Origin: Streptomyces sp. NBC_01304
GTDB lineage: Bacteria > Actinomycetota > Actinomycetes > Streptomycetales > Streptomycetaceae
NCBI RefSeq assembly: GCF_035975855.1
Contig: NZ_CP109055.1
Location: forward strand, 5,642,001-5,706,000
DNA length: 64,000 bases
Direction of reading: 5' to 3'
Position numbers and translations under genes: made by a program. The first letter of the stretch is position 1. The number at the start of each line of letters is the position of its first letter. Shown here in pieces: positions 17,295 to 25,934 of the stretch. The notes below the pieces were generated by a model. It searched no databases and was not told the DNA's origin. It saw nothing but the letters and a program-made list of their open reading frames with translations.

Positions 17295-17825
17295 CTACGG
17301 CTTGTGGGTGGCGAGGCAGAGAAGGAAGTCCTCGCCGTCGCCGCTCTGGCTGTAGACCGTGTCGAACTTCTTGCCCTCGGCCTCGCACTTGGCGCTGGCT
17401 TCGGTGTCGCTGGTGTAGGTACCAGAGACCTTCCCGACCACCTCGAACTGAGCCTTGGAGTCGCTGCAGTCGACGACCTCGAGGTCCGGGTTGGTGGAGC
17501 TGCTGCTGCCCTGGTGCATGCAGTCGCCCACCGCTGCGGTGTCCGCGTCGTCCTGGCTGGCTATGTAGCCGACGATGGCCACGATGGCGAAGACGACCAC
17601 GATGCCGATGTTCTTGATGGTCTTGAAGCTGACCCGGGAACGCGGCGGCTGCGGCGCCGGACCCTGGTTGAAGTAGGGCGAGGGCTGCTGCGGGACGCCG
17701 GGCTGGCCAGGCTGCTGGGGGTAGCCCTGCTGCGGGTAGCCCTGAGGGGCCTGCTGCTGACCGTACGGGTTCCCACCCTGGGGCTGGCCGTACGGGTTCT
17801 GGCCCTGGGGCGGCGGAGTGGTCAC
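17295..17825 (-). CDS. LppU/SCO3897-like membrane-anchored protein
   Basis: 176 residues of unknown function. A Pro/Gln/Gly/Tyr-rich cytoplasmic N-terminus of about 60 residues (repeats like NPYGQPQGG and YPQQGYPQQ) is followed by one transmembrane helix (IGIVVVFAIVAIVGYIA, about residues 72-90). A small extracytoplasmic domain with four cysteines follows (GDCMHQ, VVDCSD, AKCEAE, LLCLATH), probably disulfide bonded. The cysteine pattern and position after cca fit the LppU/SCO3897 family. GTG 17825 with GAGGGGG is preferred over longer starts that overlap the MFS gene. Confidence 0.8.
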   Translation of the reverse strand: MTTPPPQGQNPYGQPQGGNPYGQQQAPQGYPQQGYPQQPGQPGVPQQPSPYFNQGPAPQPPRSRVSFKTIKNIGIVVVFAIVAIVGYIASQDDADTAAVGDCMHQGSSSSTNPDLEVVDCSDSKAQFEVVGKVSGTYTSDTEASAKCEAEGKKFDTVYSQSGDGEDFLLCLATHKP

Positions 17826-17937
17826 TGGAGGTCCCCCTCGAACGTTGGCGCGATGGCGCGGAATTGACGCCCGTAAGCTATCGGGACCTATGGGCAACTC
17901 TGAAGTCGAGAGGGCCACTGTGGCGTTGATGTGACAC

Positions 17938-19200
17938 TTACTGCGCGTCAGATCGGTACATAGCGGCAGCAAGTGCCGCGTAGATGACAGCAATCGTTAT
18001 CACCAGAGGGACCGATCGTCCGTCAGAAGGCAGTACCAGCGCAGTCACTGCGGCCGCCCCCACGAAGGCGACGTTGAACAGCACGTCGTAAACGGAGAAG
18101 ATCCGGCCACGGAAGGCGTCGTCCACCTGCGACTGCACCGTCGTGTCGGTGGCGATCTTCGCGCCCTGAGTGGTGAAGCCCAGCACGAACGCGGCGATCA
18201 GCGTCGGGACCGGGGCGAAAGACAGCCCCAGAGCCGGTTCGAGGAGGGCGGCGGTGCTCGCGCACAAGGTGATCCAGCCGGCCGGCCCCCACTTGCCGGC
18301 CGCCCAGGGTGTCGCCACCGCAGCTGCGAAGAAGCCCGCCCCGGAGACGCCCACCGCGAGCCCGAGCAGGGCCAGGCCTTCGGACTCGCGTGACGTCCAG
18401 GCGTACCGGCACAGCATCAGCACCATCACGAGCAGCCCGCCATAGCAGAAGCGCATCAGCGTCATCGCACCCAACGCCCTTGCCGCAGCGCGCCGTTCGG
18501 GGGCGGCGAGGTGTCGTACGCCTGCAGCAAGGCCCTGTGCGGTGGAGGCCAGCGCCGACCGCAGTCGTGGCGGCACCAGGTCGGGCTCGGGTCCGAGCAG
18601 GGTGCGGGGGATGCGCAGTGCGGTGAGGGCCGAGCAGAGGTAGAGCGCCGCGCCCAGGAGCACGACTGCCGCGTCGGAGTCCGAGACGAGGAGACGTACG
18701 GCGAAGGCGAGACCCGCGCCCGCGGTCGCGGCGAGTGTGCCGGCGGTCGGGGACAGGGAGTTGGCGAGGACCAGGCGGTCGGCGTCGACCACGCGGGGCA
18801 GTGCTGCCGAGAGTCCCGCCAGGACGAAGCGGTTGACGGCTGTCACGCACAGGGCGGAGACGTAGAAGAGCCAGTCCGGGACGCTGCTCAGGATCAGGAG
18901 CGCGGTGATGCAGGCGAGCACGGCACGCAGCAGGTTGCCGTAGAGGAAGACCTGGCGGCGCTGCCAGCGGTCCAGGAGCACGCCGGCGAAGGGGCCGATG
19001 AGGGAGTAGGGGAGGAGCAGGACGGCCATGGCCGAGGCGATGGCCGTGGCCGAGGTCTGTTTCTCCGGGGAGAAGACGACGTAGGTGGCGAGCGCGACTT
19101 GGTAGACGCCGTCCGCACCTTGGGAGAGGAGCCGGACGGCGAGCAGCTGCCGGAAATGCCGGAAGCGGAGGAGTACGCGCAGGTCACGTACGACGGCCAT
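17938..19200 (-). CDS. MFS transporter, putative exporter
   Basis: Major facilitator superfamily protein of 420 residues with about 12 transmembrane helices. The A-loop-like signature between helices 2 and 3 reads GVLLDRWQRRQVFL. The closest general type is the DHA3-like exporters (cd06173-type). Substrate unknown. The first residues are basic (AVVRDLRVLLRFRHFRQL), typical of this subgroup. ATG 19200 has GAGG 9 bases ahead. It lies downstream of ino1 but behind a strong hairpin, so it probably has its own promoter or relies on readthrough. Confidence 0.85.
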   Translation of the reverse strand: MAVVRDLRVLLRFRHFRQLLAVRLLSQGADGVYQVALATYVVFSPEKQTSATAIASAMAVLLLPYSLIGPFAGVLLDRWQRRQVFLYGNLLRAVLACITALLILSSVPDWLFYVSALCVTAVNRFVLAGLSAALPRVVDADRLVLANSLSPTAGTLAATAGAGLAFAVRLLVSDSDAAVVLLGAALYLCSALTALRIPRTLLGPEPDLVPPRLRSALASTAQGLAAGVRHLAAPERRAAARALGAMTLMRFCYGGLLVMVLMLCRYAWTSRESEGLALLGLAVGVSGAGFFAAAVATPWAAGKWGPAGWITLCASTAALLEPALGLSFAPVPTLIAAFVLGFTTQGAKIATDTTVQSQVDDAFRGRIFSVYDVLFNVAFVGAAAVTALVLPSDGRSVPLVITIAVIYAALAAAMYRSDAQ

Positions 19201-19221
19201 GGGGCAAAGCCTCACACAACG

Positions 19222-19256
19222 CGCAGGCCCCCGGAGGGATTTCCCGGGGGCCTGCG
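19222..19256 (-). terminator. Hairpin terminator after ino1
   Basis: 13-bp stem (19222-19234 with 19244-19256) and a 9-base loop, placed between the ino1 stop and the downstream MFS start on the minus strand. Confidence 0.75.
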
Positions 19257-19283
19257 ATCAAGAGACGTACAGCAGCGGAGCGT

Positions 19284-20366
19284 TTAGCGCTCGACCTCGC
19301 CCTTGATGAACTTCTCGACGTTCGCGTAGGCCTCGTCGTCGAAGTACTGGACCGGCGGGGACTTCATGAAGTAGCTGGAGGCCGACAGGATCGGGCCACC
19401 GATGCCACGGTCCTTGGCGATCTTCGCGGCGCGCACGGCGTCGATGATGACACCCGCGGAGTTCGGGGAGTCCCAGACCTCGAGCTTGTACTCCAGGTTC
19501 AGCGGGACCTCGCCGAACGCGCGGCCCTCAAGGCGGACGTACGCCCACTTGCGGTCGTCGAGCCACGCGACGTAGTCCGACGGGCCGATGTGGACGTTCT
19601 TCTCGCCGAGCTCCCGGTCGGGGATCTGCGAGGTGACGGCCTGCGTCTTGGAGATCTTCTTGGACTCGAGGCGATCGCGCTCGAGCATGTTCTTGAAGTC
19701 CATGTTGCCGCCGACGTTGAGCTGCATGGTGCGCTCAAGACGGACACCGCGGTCCTCGAAGAGCTTCGCCATCACGCGGTGCGTGATGGTGGCGCCCACC
19801 TGGGACTTGATGTCGTCGCCGACGATCGGGACACCGGCCTCGGTGAACTTGTCGGCCCACTCCTTGGTGCCGGCGATGAAGACCGGAAGGGCGTTGACGA
19901 AGGCGACCTTGGCGTCGATGGCGCACTGCGCGTAGAACTTCGCAGCGTCCTCGGAACCGACGGGCAGGTAGCAGACCAGAACGTCGACCTGCTTGTCCTT
20001 GAGGACCTGGACGATGTCGACCGGGGCCTCGGCGGACTCCTCGATGGTCTGGCGGTAGTACAGACCCAGGCCGTCGAGGGTGTGACCACGCTGGACCTGG
20101 ACGCCGGTGTTCGGCACGTCGCAGATCTTGATGGTGTTGTTCTCGCTGGCGCCGATCGCGTCCGCGAGGTCGAGGCCGACCTTCTTCGCGTCGACGTCGA
20201 AGGCGGCGACGAACTCGACGTCACCCACGTGGTACTCGCCGAACTGGACGTGCATCAGGCCCGGGACCTTGGCGTCCGGGTCGGCGTCCTTGTAGAACTC
20301 GACGCCCTGGACCAGCGAGGCGGCGCAGTTGCCCACGCCAACGATGGCTACGCGAACCGAACCCAT
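19284..20366 (-). CDS. ino1: Inositol-3-phosphate synthase
   Basis: Converts glucose-6-phosphate to 1L-myo-inositol 1-phosphate with bound NAD; in actinobacteria this feeds phosphatidylinositol and mycothiol synthesis. 360 residues, normal for the short actinobacterial form. NAD-binding glycine-rich loop GVGNCAAS at residues 8-15; conserved [11 protein letters not shown] and LNVGGNMDF segments in the middle. ATG 20366 has GGGAGC upstream. It lies 50 bases after the PadR regulator on the same strand, so padR-ino1 is probably an operon under the operator at 21146-21168. Confidence 0.96.
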   Translation of the reverse strand: MGSVRVAIVGVGNCAASLVQGVEFYKDADPDAKVPGLMHVQFGEYHVGDVEFVAAFDVDAKKVGLDLADAIGASENNTIKICDVPNTGVQVQRGHTLDGLGLYYRQTIEESAEAPVDIVQVLKDKQVDVLVCYLPVGSEDAAKFYAQCAIDAKVAFVNALPVFIAGTKEWADKFTEAGVPIVGDDIKSQVGATITHRVMAKLFEDRGVRLERTMQLNVGGNMDFKNMLERDRLESKKISKTQAVTSQIPDRELGEKNVHIGPSDYVAWLDDRKWAYVRLEGRAFGEVPLNLEYKLEVWDSPNSAGVIIDAVRAAKIAKDRGIGGPILSASSYFMKSPPVQYFDDEAYANVEKFIKGEVER

Positions 20367-20416
20367 TCCGGTTGCTCCCTGTGTTCTCGATGAAGTCGTG
20401 CATGACTGCGGTGACT

Positions 20417-21097
20417 TCATGTGTCGGTGTCATCGGACGGATCCGGCCGGGTACTGTCCCGGTGCCGGGGCAGGCCGCCCGTCTTTCCAGATGTGTCCTG
20501 CTGAGCGGAGCTCTCGGGAGTGGACCGCTGCTGGTCCCGTCCCGCTCGCTCGCTCTCGATGAGCTCGTTCAGCCAGCGCACTTCGCGCTCCACGGACTCC
20601 ATGCCGTGGCGCTGCAGCTCGAGTGTGTAGTCGTCCAGGCGCTCGCGGGTGCGGGCGAACGAGGCGCGCATCTTCTCGAGGCGCTCCTCGAGGCGGCTGC
20701 GGCGGCCTTCCAGGACGCGCATGCGTACGTCCCGTTCCGTCTGTCCGAAGAAGGCGAAGCGGGCGGCGAAGGTCTCGTCTTCGTACGCATCCGGGCCGGT
20801 CTGCGAGAGCAGCTCCTCGAAACGCTCCTTACCTTCCGCCGTCAACCTGTAGACGATCTTGGCGCGGCGGCCGGTGAGTGGCGCCGCGAGGGCGTCCTCT
20901 GTTGTGCTGCCCGGTTCCTCGATCAACCAGCCGTTGCCGACCAGCGTCTTGAGGCAGGGGTAGAGCGTCCCGTAGCTGAAGGCACGGAACACCCCCAGCG
21001 AAGTGTTGAGCCGTTTCCGCAGCTCATAGCCGTGCATCGGGGATTCGCGGAGCAGTCCGAGAACGGCGAACTCGAGGATGCCGGAGCGCCTGCTCAT
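20417..21097 (-). CDS. PadR family transcriptional regulator
   Basis: 226 residues. N-terminal PadR winged helix (about residues 5-90: [23 protein letters not shown], then the [16 protein letters not shown] recognition segment). A C-terminal charged helical region of about 90 residues ([23 protein letters not shown]) is likely a dimerising coiled coil; the last 30 residues look disordered. ATG 21097 has GGGAGG 7 bases before it. A perfect 23-bp palindrome lies 49 bases upstream, at its own promoter, so autoregulation and control of ino1 are likely. Confidence 0.9.
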   Translation of the reverse strand: MSRRSGILEFAVLGLLRESPMHGYELRKRLNTSLGVFRAFSYGTLYPCLKTLVGNGWLIEEPGSTTEDALAAPLTGRRAKIVYRLTAEGKERFEELLSQTGPDAYEDETFAARFAFFGQTERDVRMRVLEGRRSRLEERLEKMRASFARTRERLDDYTLELQRHGMESVEREVRWLNELIESERAGRDQQRSTPESSAQQDTSGKTGGLPRHRDSTRPDPSDDTDT

Positions 21098-21145
21098 CGT
21101 TCGCCTCCCCTCTGGACCCGCTGTCCGCGGTCCTTTATGCCGACC

Positions 21146-21168
21146 TGATGTATCGAGTCGATACATCA
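21146..21168. promoter_or_regulatory. Palindromic operator, candidate PadR site
   Basis: Perfect 11+1+11 inverted repeat (arms 21146-21156 and 21158-21168, half-site TGATGTATCGA). It lies just downstream of the -10 of the padR-ino1 promoter, where a repressor would block transcription. It contains ATGT and ACAT half-elements as in PadR sites, but with an 11-base gap rather than the 8 of the B. subtilis site. Confidence 0.7.
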
Positions 21169-21170
21169 CG

Positions 21171-21199
21171 ACGATAGAACGGCCTTCCGGTTGCGACAA
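21171..21199 (-). promoter_or_regulatory. Promoter of padR-ino1
   Basis: On the minus strand TTGTCG (21199-21194), 17-base spacer, TATCGT (21176-21171). This is a reasonable vegetative-type promoter whose start site would fall in the palindromic operator. The rest of the 381-base gap (21098-21478) holds only a doubtful leader frame (21310-21471). Confidence 0.55.
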
Positions 21200-21309
21200 G
21201 AGGGGGCACGGTGAACGGCGTCACATCACCGATTCGTAGGAAGCAAGTTGCCTGATTTGGGGTGAACTTCGGCGGTAGGTGGGTTTTGACGGTGCGTAGT
21301 GTGTGCGCC

Positions 21310-21471
21310 ATGCAGACCACCGGGACCCACGTGACGCCAAGCGGCGTCTGCGCTTTGGGCATCCCGGATGCTGTGCGGGTGAGCCCTGGGACGGGCGCAT
21401 TCGTACTTCGGGGGGACTGGAAATCACCTGCCGCTTCCAGGCGCGCATGGCTGCGCCTGCCCGAGGAGTAG
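21310..21471 (+). CDS. Possible leader peptide upstream of the PBP gene
   Basis: A 53-codon frame starts at ATG 21310. TAGTGT at 21297-21302 lies 7 bases ahead, a spacing that would fit a leaderless transcript. The stop codon overlaps the ribosome binding site of the penicillin-binding protein gene (GAGGAG at 21463-21468, then TAG). No family is recognisable. It may be a translation-coupling leader or a chance frame. Confidence 0.25.
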   Translation: MQTTGTHVTPSGVCALGIPDAVRVSPGTGAFVLRGDWKSPAASRRAWLRLPEE

Positions 21472-21478
21472 TCGTTCG

Positions 21479-24196
21479 ATGAGCGAGCACCGTCGCAAAC
21501 CGTCGCAGCCCCAGGGCGGCGGACGTGCCGCGGCCAGACGCGGCGTCACAGGGTCGTCCTCCGGTCGGCGTGCCGCCCCGCGGGGCGGCACGGGGACACC
21601 TTCCGGTTCGTACGGCTCAGGCGAGGACCGGCCGTACGGCGGCCGCGCCGATGCCCGCCGTGCGGCGCAGCGCAGCGCTCCCACCGGGGGCGGTAGGCGG
21701 CGTGCGCCCGAGGGCGGCGGTGCCGGCCGTGGTGGGCATGGCGGCGGCGGTGGCGGACGTCGCGGTGGTGGCGGACCCAATGGGCCGGGGCGTGGTCGCG
21801 GGCGTGGGTATGAGCCGCCTCGTAAGAAGCGCTTCATCGACTACCCGCGGTCGGACAAGCACGGCTGGCGGAAGCTGGTGCCGTCGTGGAAGCAGGTTGT
21901 GGGGACGTGCATCGCGTTCATCGGTCTGATGGTGGCGGGTGTTGGCATCGCGCTGGCGATGGTGGAGGTGCCCAACGCGCAGGACGCCGCGAAGACGCAG
22001 AAGAACGTCTACTACTGGGCAAATGGCGACCAGATGGTTGTCGCAGGCGGTGGTGACAAGAACCGGCAGATCGTTGACCTCGCGGACATCCCAGAGGACA
22101 TGCGGAACGCCGTGATCGCTGCCGAGAATGCGACGTTCGAGGACGACGCAGGCGTCGATCCCATGGGTATCGCGCGCGCAGTCTTCAACATGGCGAAGGG
22201 TGGGGAGACCCAGAGTGGCTCCACGATCACCCAGCAGTATGTGAAGAACACCTACCTGAATCAGGACCAGACGCTCAAGCGCAAGGCCACTGAACTCCTC
22301 ATCTCCATAAAGGTCGGGGCGACCGAGGAGAAGGACACCATCATCGCCGGATACCTGAACACCGCCTACTACGGGCGCGGTGCGTACGGAATCGAGGCGG
22401 CGGCACGGGCGTACTACGACAAGAAGGCCATTGATCTCACGACGAGTGAGTGTGCCTTCCTCTCCTCCACGCTCAACGGTCCGAACCTCTATGACCCGGC
22501 GGGTGGAGAGGGTGCCGCCGCGACCAAGGCGAAGAACACCAAGCGGGCCGAGTTGCGTTGGGAGTGGACGCTCAAGCGCATGGTCGAGACCGGCAAGCTG
22601 GATGCAGCTAAGCGGGACGAGATCGTCGCCAAGGACTTCCCCATGCCGAGGCCCCCCGCACCGGCCACCAACAAGGCCGGCCAGATCGGCTACCTGACGG
22701 ACCTGGCCGACCGGTACATCGTGGCGAACACCGACATCACGAAGAGCAAGCTGGACAAGGGCGGCTACGAAATCCACACCACCTTCGAGGAGAAGAAGGT
22801 GAACGCCCTCGCGAAGTCGGTCAAGAAGGTGACGGACGCCAACATCGACCCGAAGAAGCGCCCGAAGACGGACAAGTTCGTCCAGTTCGGCGGGGCCTCG
22901 GTCGAGCCGGGCACCGGCAAGATCAAGGCGATCTATGGCGGTGCGGACTTCGTCAAGCACTTCACCAACAACGCCGACTACACCGGTGTCCAGGTCGGTT
23001 CGACCTTCAAGCCGTTCGTGCTCGCGGCTGCGATGCAACACGGCGTACGGGATCCAAAGCTCGATGCGGAGCAAGACGACGGAGACCGCACCAAGGTGTC
23101 GCCGAAGTCCATCTACGACGGCGACAACAAGCTAAAGGTCAAGAACTACGACGGCACGGTCTGGCGGAACGAGAAGGACGAGGAGTGGCTGCAGACCAAC
23201 GACGGCAATGAGTCGAAGGGCGACATCTCACTTCGCGAAGCCATGCAGTGGTCTACGAACACCCCGTACATCCAGCTGGGCATGGACGTCGGCACGGACA
23301 AGGTGAAGGAAGTCGCTGAGGACGCAGGCATCAAGGAGGACAGCTTCGCCGACTGGCACAGCCCGTCCTTCTCCCTCGGCACCTCCGCACCGAGCGCCAT
23401 CCGTCTGGCGGGTGCGTACGGGACCTTCGCGGCCAGCGGCAAGCAGGCCGACCCGTACTCGGTGGAGAGCATCGAAACCAAGGACGGCGTGAAATGGAAG
23501 CACGATGCCGAGACCACTCAGCCCATTCCCGCCGACGTCGCTGACAACGTCACTGACGTCCTGCGCACCGTCGTCCAGAAGGGCACCGGCACCAAGGCCC
23601 TTGCCGTGGACGCCCAGTGGCCCACGGCCGGAAAGACCGGTACCACCGACGGCAACAAGTCGGCCTGGTTCGTCGGCTACACCAAGCAGCTCTCCACCGC
23701 GATCGGAATGTTCCGGGCGGACGACAGGGCTGAGAAGCAGAAGTTCCTGAAGATGTACGGGACCGGTGGGCAGAAGTCGATTCACGGTGCGTCGTTCCCC
23801 GCCGAGATCTGGACCGACTACATGCTCTCGGCCATGAAGAACGAGAAATCCGAGGACTTCCCGAAGGCCCCGGACATCGGCGACATCATCGGCGAAGCCC
23901 CGAGTCCCACCCCGACCGCGGACCCGACGGACGACGGTGAGCCGACCACTCCTGCGAGCCCGACGCCCGACCCCTCGCAGCCCACGGGTGAACCCAGCCC
24001 AGGCACCAGCTGTGAGCCCTGGGACATGGCCTGCCAGGCCAACGGCGGTACGTCCGACGGTGGCACCGATGCCGGAACAACCGACGGTGGTGCGACAGGT
24101 GGGACATCACCCACTCCCACCGCACCATCGGGCGGCAACGGCAATGGAAGCGGTGGCAACGGCAACGGAGGCTGGTTCGGCGGCACAGACGGCTAG
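21479..24196 (+). CDS. Bifunctional class A penicillin-binding protein
   Basis: Peptidoglycan glycosyltransferase/transpeptidase of 905 residues. A Gly/Arg-rich cytoplasmic N-terminus of about 135 residues is followed by one transmembrane helix (about 142-165). The GT51 domain has catalytic Glu216 in AENATFEDDAG, then SGSTITQQYVKN. The transpeptidase domain has Ser508-x-x-Lys511 (STFK), Ser592-Thr-Asn and Lys719-Thr-Gly-Thr. An extracellular Thr/Pro/Gly-rich tail of about 120 residues carries a Cys pair (CEPWDMAC), common in actinobacterial class A PBPs. ATG 21479 follows GAGGAG. A hairpin follows the gene. Confidence 0.96.
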   Translation: MSEHRRKPSQPQGGGRAAARRGVTGSSSGRRAAPRGGTGTPSGSYGSGEDRPYGGRADARRAAQRSAPTGGGRRRAPEGGGAGRGGHGGGGGGRRGGGGPNGPGRGRGRGYEPPRKKRFIDYPRSDKHGWRKLVPSWKQVVGTCIAFIGLMVAGVGIALAMVEVPNAQDAAKTQKNVYYWANGDQMVVAGGGDKNRQIVDLADIPEDMRNAVIAAENATFEDDAGVDPMGIARAVFNMAKGGETQSGSTITQQYVKNTYLNQDQTLKRKATELLISIKVGATEEKDTIIAGYLNTAYYGRGAYGIEAAARAYYDKKAIDLTTSECAFLSSTLNGPNLYDPAGGEGAAATKAKNTKRAELRWEWTLKRMVETGKLDAAKRDEIVAKDFPMPRPPAPATNKAGQIGYLTDLADRYIVANTDITKSKLDKGGYEIHTTFEEKKVNALAKSVKKVTDANIDPKKRPKTDKFVQFGGASVEPGTGKIKAIYGGADFVKHFTNNADYTGVQVGSTFKPFVLAAAMQHGVRDPKLDAEQDDGDRTKVSPKSIYDGDNKLKVKNYDGTVWRNEKDEEWLQTNDGNESKGDISLREAMQWSTNTPYIQLGMDVGTDKVKEVAEDAGIKEDSFADWHSPSFSLGTSAPSAIRLAGAYGTFAASGKQADPYSVESIETKDGVKWKHDAETTQPIPADVADNVTDVLRTVVQKGTGTKALAVDAQWPTAGKTGTTDGNKSAWFVGYTKQLSTAIGMFRADDRAEKQKFLKMYGTGGQKSIHGASFPAEIWTDYMLSAMKNEKSEDFPKAPDIGDIIGEAPSPTPTADPTDDGEPTTPASPTPDPSQPTGEPSPGTSCEPWDMACQANGGTSDGGTDAGTTDGGATGGTSPTPTAPSGGNGNGSGGNGNGGWFGGTDG

Positions 24197-24240
24197 TCAG
24201 GGCCGCTGCCACGCTCCGGTCGCATACCGTCACGGGTCGT

Positions 24241-24254
24241 GTTTCACGTGAAAC
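24241..24254. other. parS site, perfect
   Basis: GTTTCACGTGAAAC, 44 bases after the PBP stop, directly before the terminator hairpin. Confidence 0.95.
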
Positions 24255-24255
24255 A

Positions 24256-24287
24256 AGGGCCGTCGCACCCCATGGTGCGGCGGCCCT
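24256..24287 (+). terminator. Hairpin terminator after the PBP gene
   Basis: 14-bp stem with one G-U pair (24256-24269 with 24274-24287), 4-base loop, immediately after the parS site. Confidence 0.75.
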
Positions 24288-24324
24288 CGCCGCATTCTCA
24301 GGCGCGTACGGCAGGATGAGCCCC

Positions 24325-25830
24325 ATGACGAGCGTGGACGAGGACCGGCCCGTACAGCCGACCCAGCAGGACGAGGTCGCTGCGGCCGGCAGCGAGCTGA
24401 TCGGTGGCCCCGTGGGGCGCAGAGCGCTGCTCGGGGCCACCTGGTGGACTCCCGTACGCGTCATCGCACTTGTCGCCATCGGGATGTTCGCGCTCGGCAT
24501 GGTGCAGAAGCTGCCCTGCTACAACGGCGCGTGGTTCTACGGCGCGAGTTCGCAGTACACGAAGGCCTGCTACTCCGACATCCCGCATCTCTTCCAGGGG
24601 CGCGGCTTCGCCGATGGCCTCGTGCCGTACTTCGACAAGCTGCCCGGCGACATGCAGTACCTCGAATACCCCGTGCTGACCGGTGTGTTCATGGAGGTTG
24701 CCTCCTGGCTCACGCCGGGCACCGGCACCATCCAGGAACGTGAGCAGATCTACTGGCTCGTGAACTCCGGGATGCTCATGGTCTGCGCCGTGGTCATCGC
24801 CGTCTGCGTCACCCGGACACACCGCCGCCGTCCTTGGGACGGGCTGCTCGTCGCGCTGGCGCCTGCCTTCGCGCTCACCGCGACCATCAACTGGGATCTG
24901 CTCGCCATCGCGTTCACGGCCGGGGCGATGCTGATGTGGTCGCGTTCGCGGCCCTTGGCCTTCGGCGTGCTGCTCGGCCTTGCGACCGCTGCCAAGCTCT
25001 ATCCGGTGTTCCTGCTGTTCGCGCTGTTCCTGCTGTGCTGGCGAGCCGCGAAGTGGCGGGAGTTCGGGCTGGCGGCGGCGGGCACGGTCGGCGCCTGGCT
25101 GGTCGTGAATCTGCCGGTCATGCTCCTGGCTCCCGAGGGGTGGAAGAAGTTCTACACGTTCAGCCAGGAACGAGGCGTCGACTTCGGCTCCTTCTGGCTC
25201 ATCCTGCAGCAGCGCATGATCACCCCATTCACCGTCGACACGGTGAACACCCTCGCCATGGTGCTGATGGCCCTGTCCTGCCTCGGCATCGGCGCCCTCG
25301 CGCTCACGGCCCCCCGCAGGCCGCGGTTCGCGCAGCTCGCGCTGCTGGTCGTCGCGGCCTTCATCCTCACCAACAAGGTCTACTCACCGCAGTACGTCCT
25401 GTGGTTGATCCCCCTCGCCGTGCTGGCCCGGCCGCGCTGGCGGGACTTCCTGATCTGGCAGGCCTGCGAGGTCCTGTACTTCCTGGGGATCTGGATGAAC
25501 CTCGCCTACTCGACGAGCGGCAAGCTGCGCACCGGGCTTCCGGAGGAGGGCTACCAGCTGGTGATCATCGTGCACATGCTGGGGACGCTCTATCTGTGCG
25601 CCGTGGTGGTACGGGACATCCTGATGCCGGAGCGGGACGTGGTGCGGCGCGACGGTTCGGACGACCCGTCGGGCGGTGTCCTCGACGGGGCGCCCGATGT
25701 CATCGCGCTAGGCCGTGCGGCGCATCCGCCGCGGCATGCGGCAGCGGCACAGGCGGCCCCGGGGGCGTATGTCGAATGGGGAACAGCGGAGACGCTGCGG
25801 AACGGGACGGCCGGTGAACGTTCGCTCTGA
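24325..25830 (+). CDS. GT87-type (DUF2029) membrane glycosyltransferase
   Basis: 501-residue polytopic membrane protein resembling the actinobacterial polyprenyl-phosphomannose-dependent mannosyltransferases (GT-C fold, GT87). About 10-12 transmembrane helices. Family features include the first extracytoplasmic loop with CYNGAWF and YLEYPVLTG, and the later segment VYSPQYVLWLIPL typical of GT87 proteins. A disordered cytoplasmic tail follows. ATG 24325 is chosen (AGGA 8 bases before); ATG 24316 in frame is an alternative. It probably builds cell-envelope glycans; the acceptor is unknown. A perfect 45-base palindromic hairpin follows. Confidence 0.85.
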   Translation: MTSVDEDRPVQPTQQDEVAAAGSELIGGPVGRRALLGATWWTPVRVIALVAIGMFALGMVQKLPCYNGAWFYGASSQYTKACYSDIPHLFQGRGFADGLVPYFDKLPGDMQYLEYPVLTGVFMEVASWLTPGTGTIQEREQIYWLVNSGMLMVCAVVIAVCVTRTHRRRPWDGLLVALAPAFALTATINWDLLAIAFTAGAMLMWSRSRPLAFGVLLGLATAAKLYPVFLLFALFLLCWRAAKWREFGLAAAGTVGAWLVVNLPVMLLAPEGWKKFYTFSQERGVDFGSFWLILQQRMITPFTVDTVNTLAMVLMALSCLGIGALALTAPRRPRFAQLALLVVAAFILTNKVYSPQYVLWLIPLAVLARPRWRDFLIWQACEVLYFLGIWMNLAYSTSGKLRTGLPEEGYQLVIIVHMLGTLYLCAVVVRDILMPERDVVRRDGSDDPSGGVLDGAPDVIALGRAAHPPRHAAAAQAAPGAYVEWGTAETLRNGTAGERSL

Positions 25831-25851
25831 GCGAACAGCCTTCGGAGGCAG

Positions 25852-25896
25852 AGCTGGAAGGGCCGGTCACGGAATCCGTGACCGGCCCTTCCAGCT
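25852..25896. terminator. Perfect 22-bp-arm palindromic terminator
   Basis: Arms 25852-25873 and 25875-25896, perfect, with a single central base. It sits between the GT87 gene and the converging racemase-like gene and should terminate both. Confidence 0.8.
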
Positions 25897-25934
25897 GTCT
25901 GCTGCGGCTTGATCCGTTGCGGCCCGCGCTCGGC

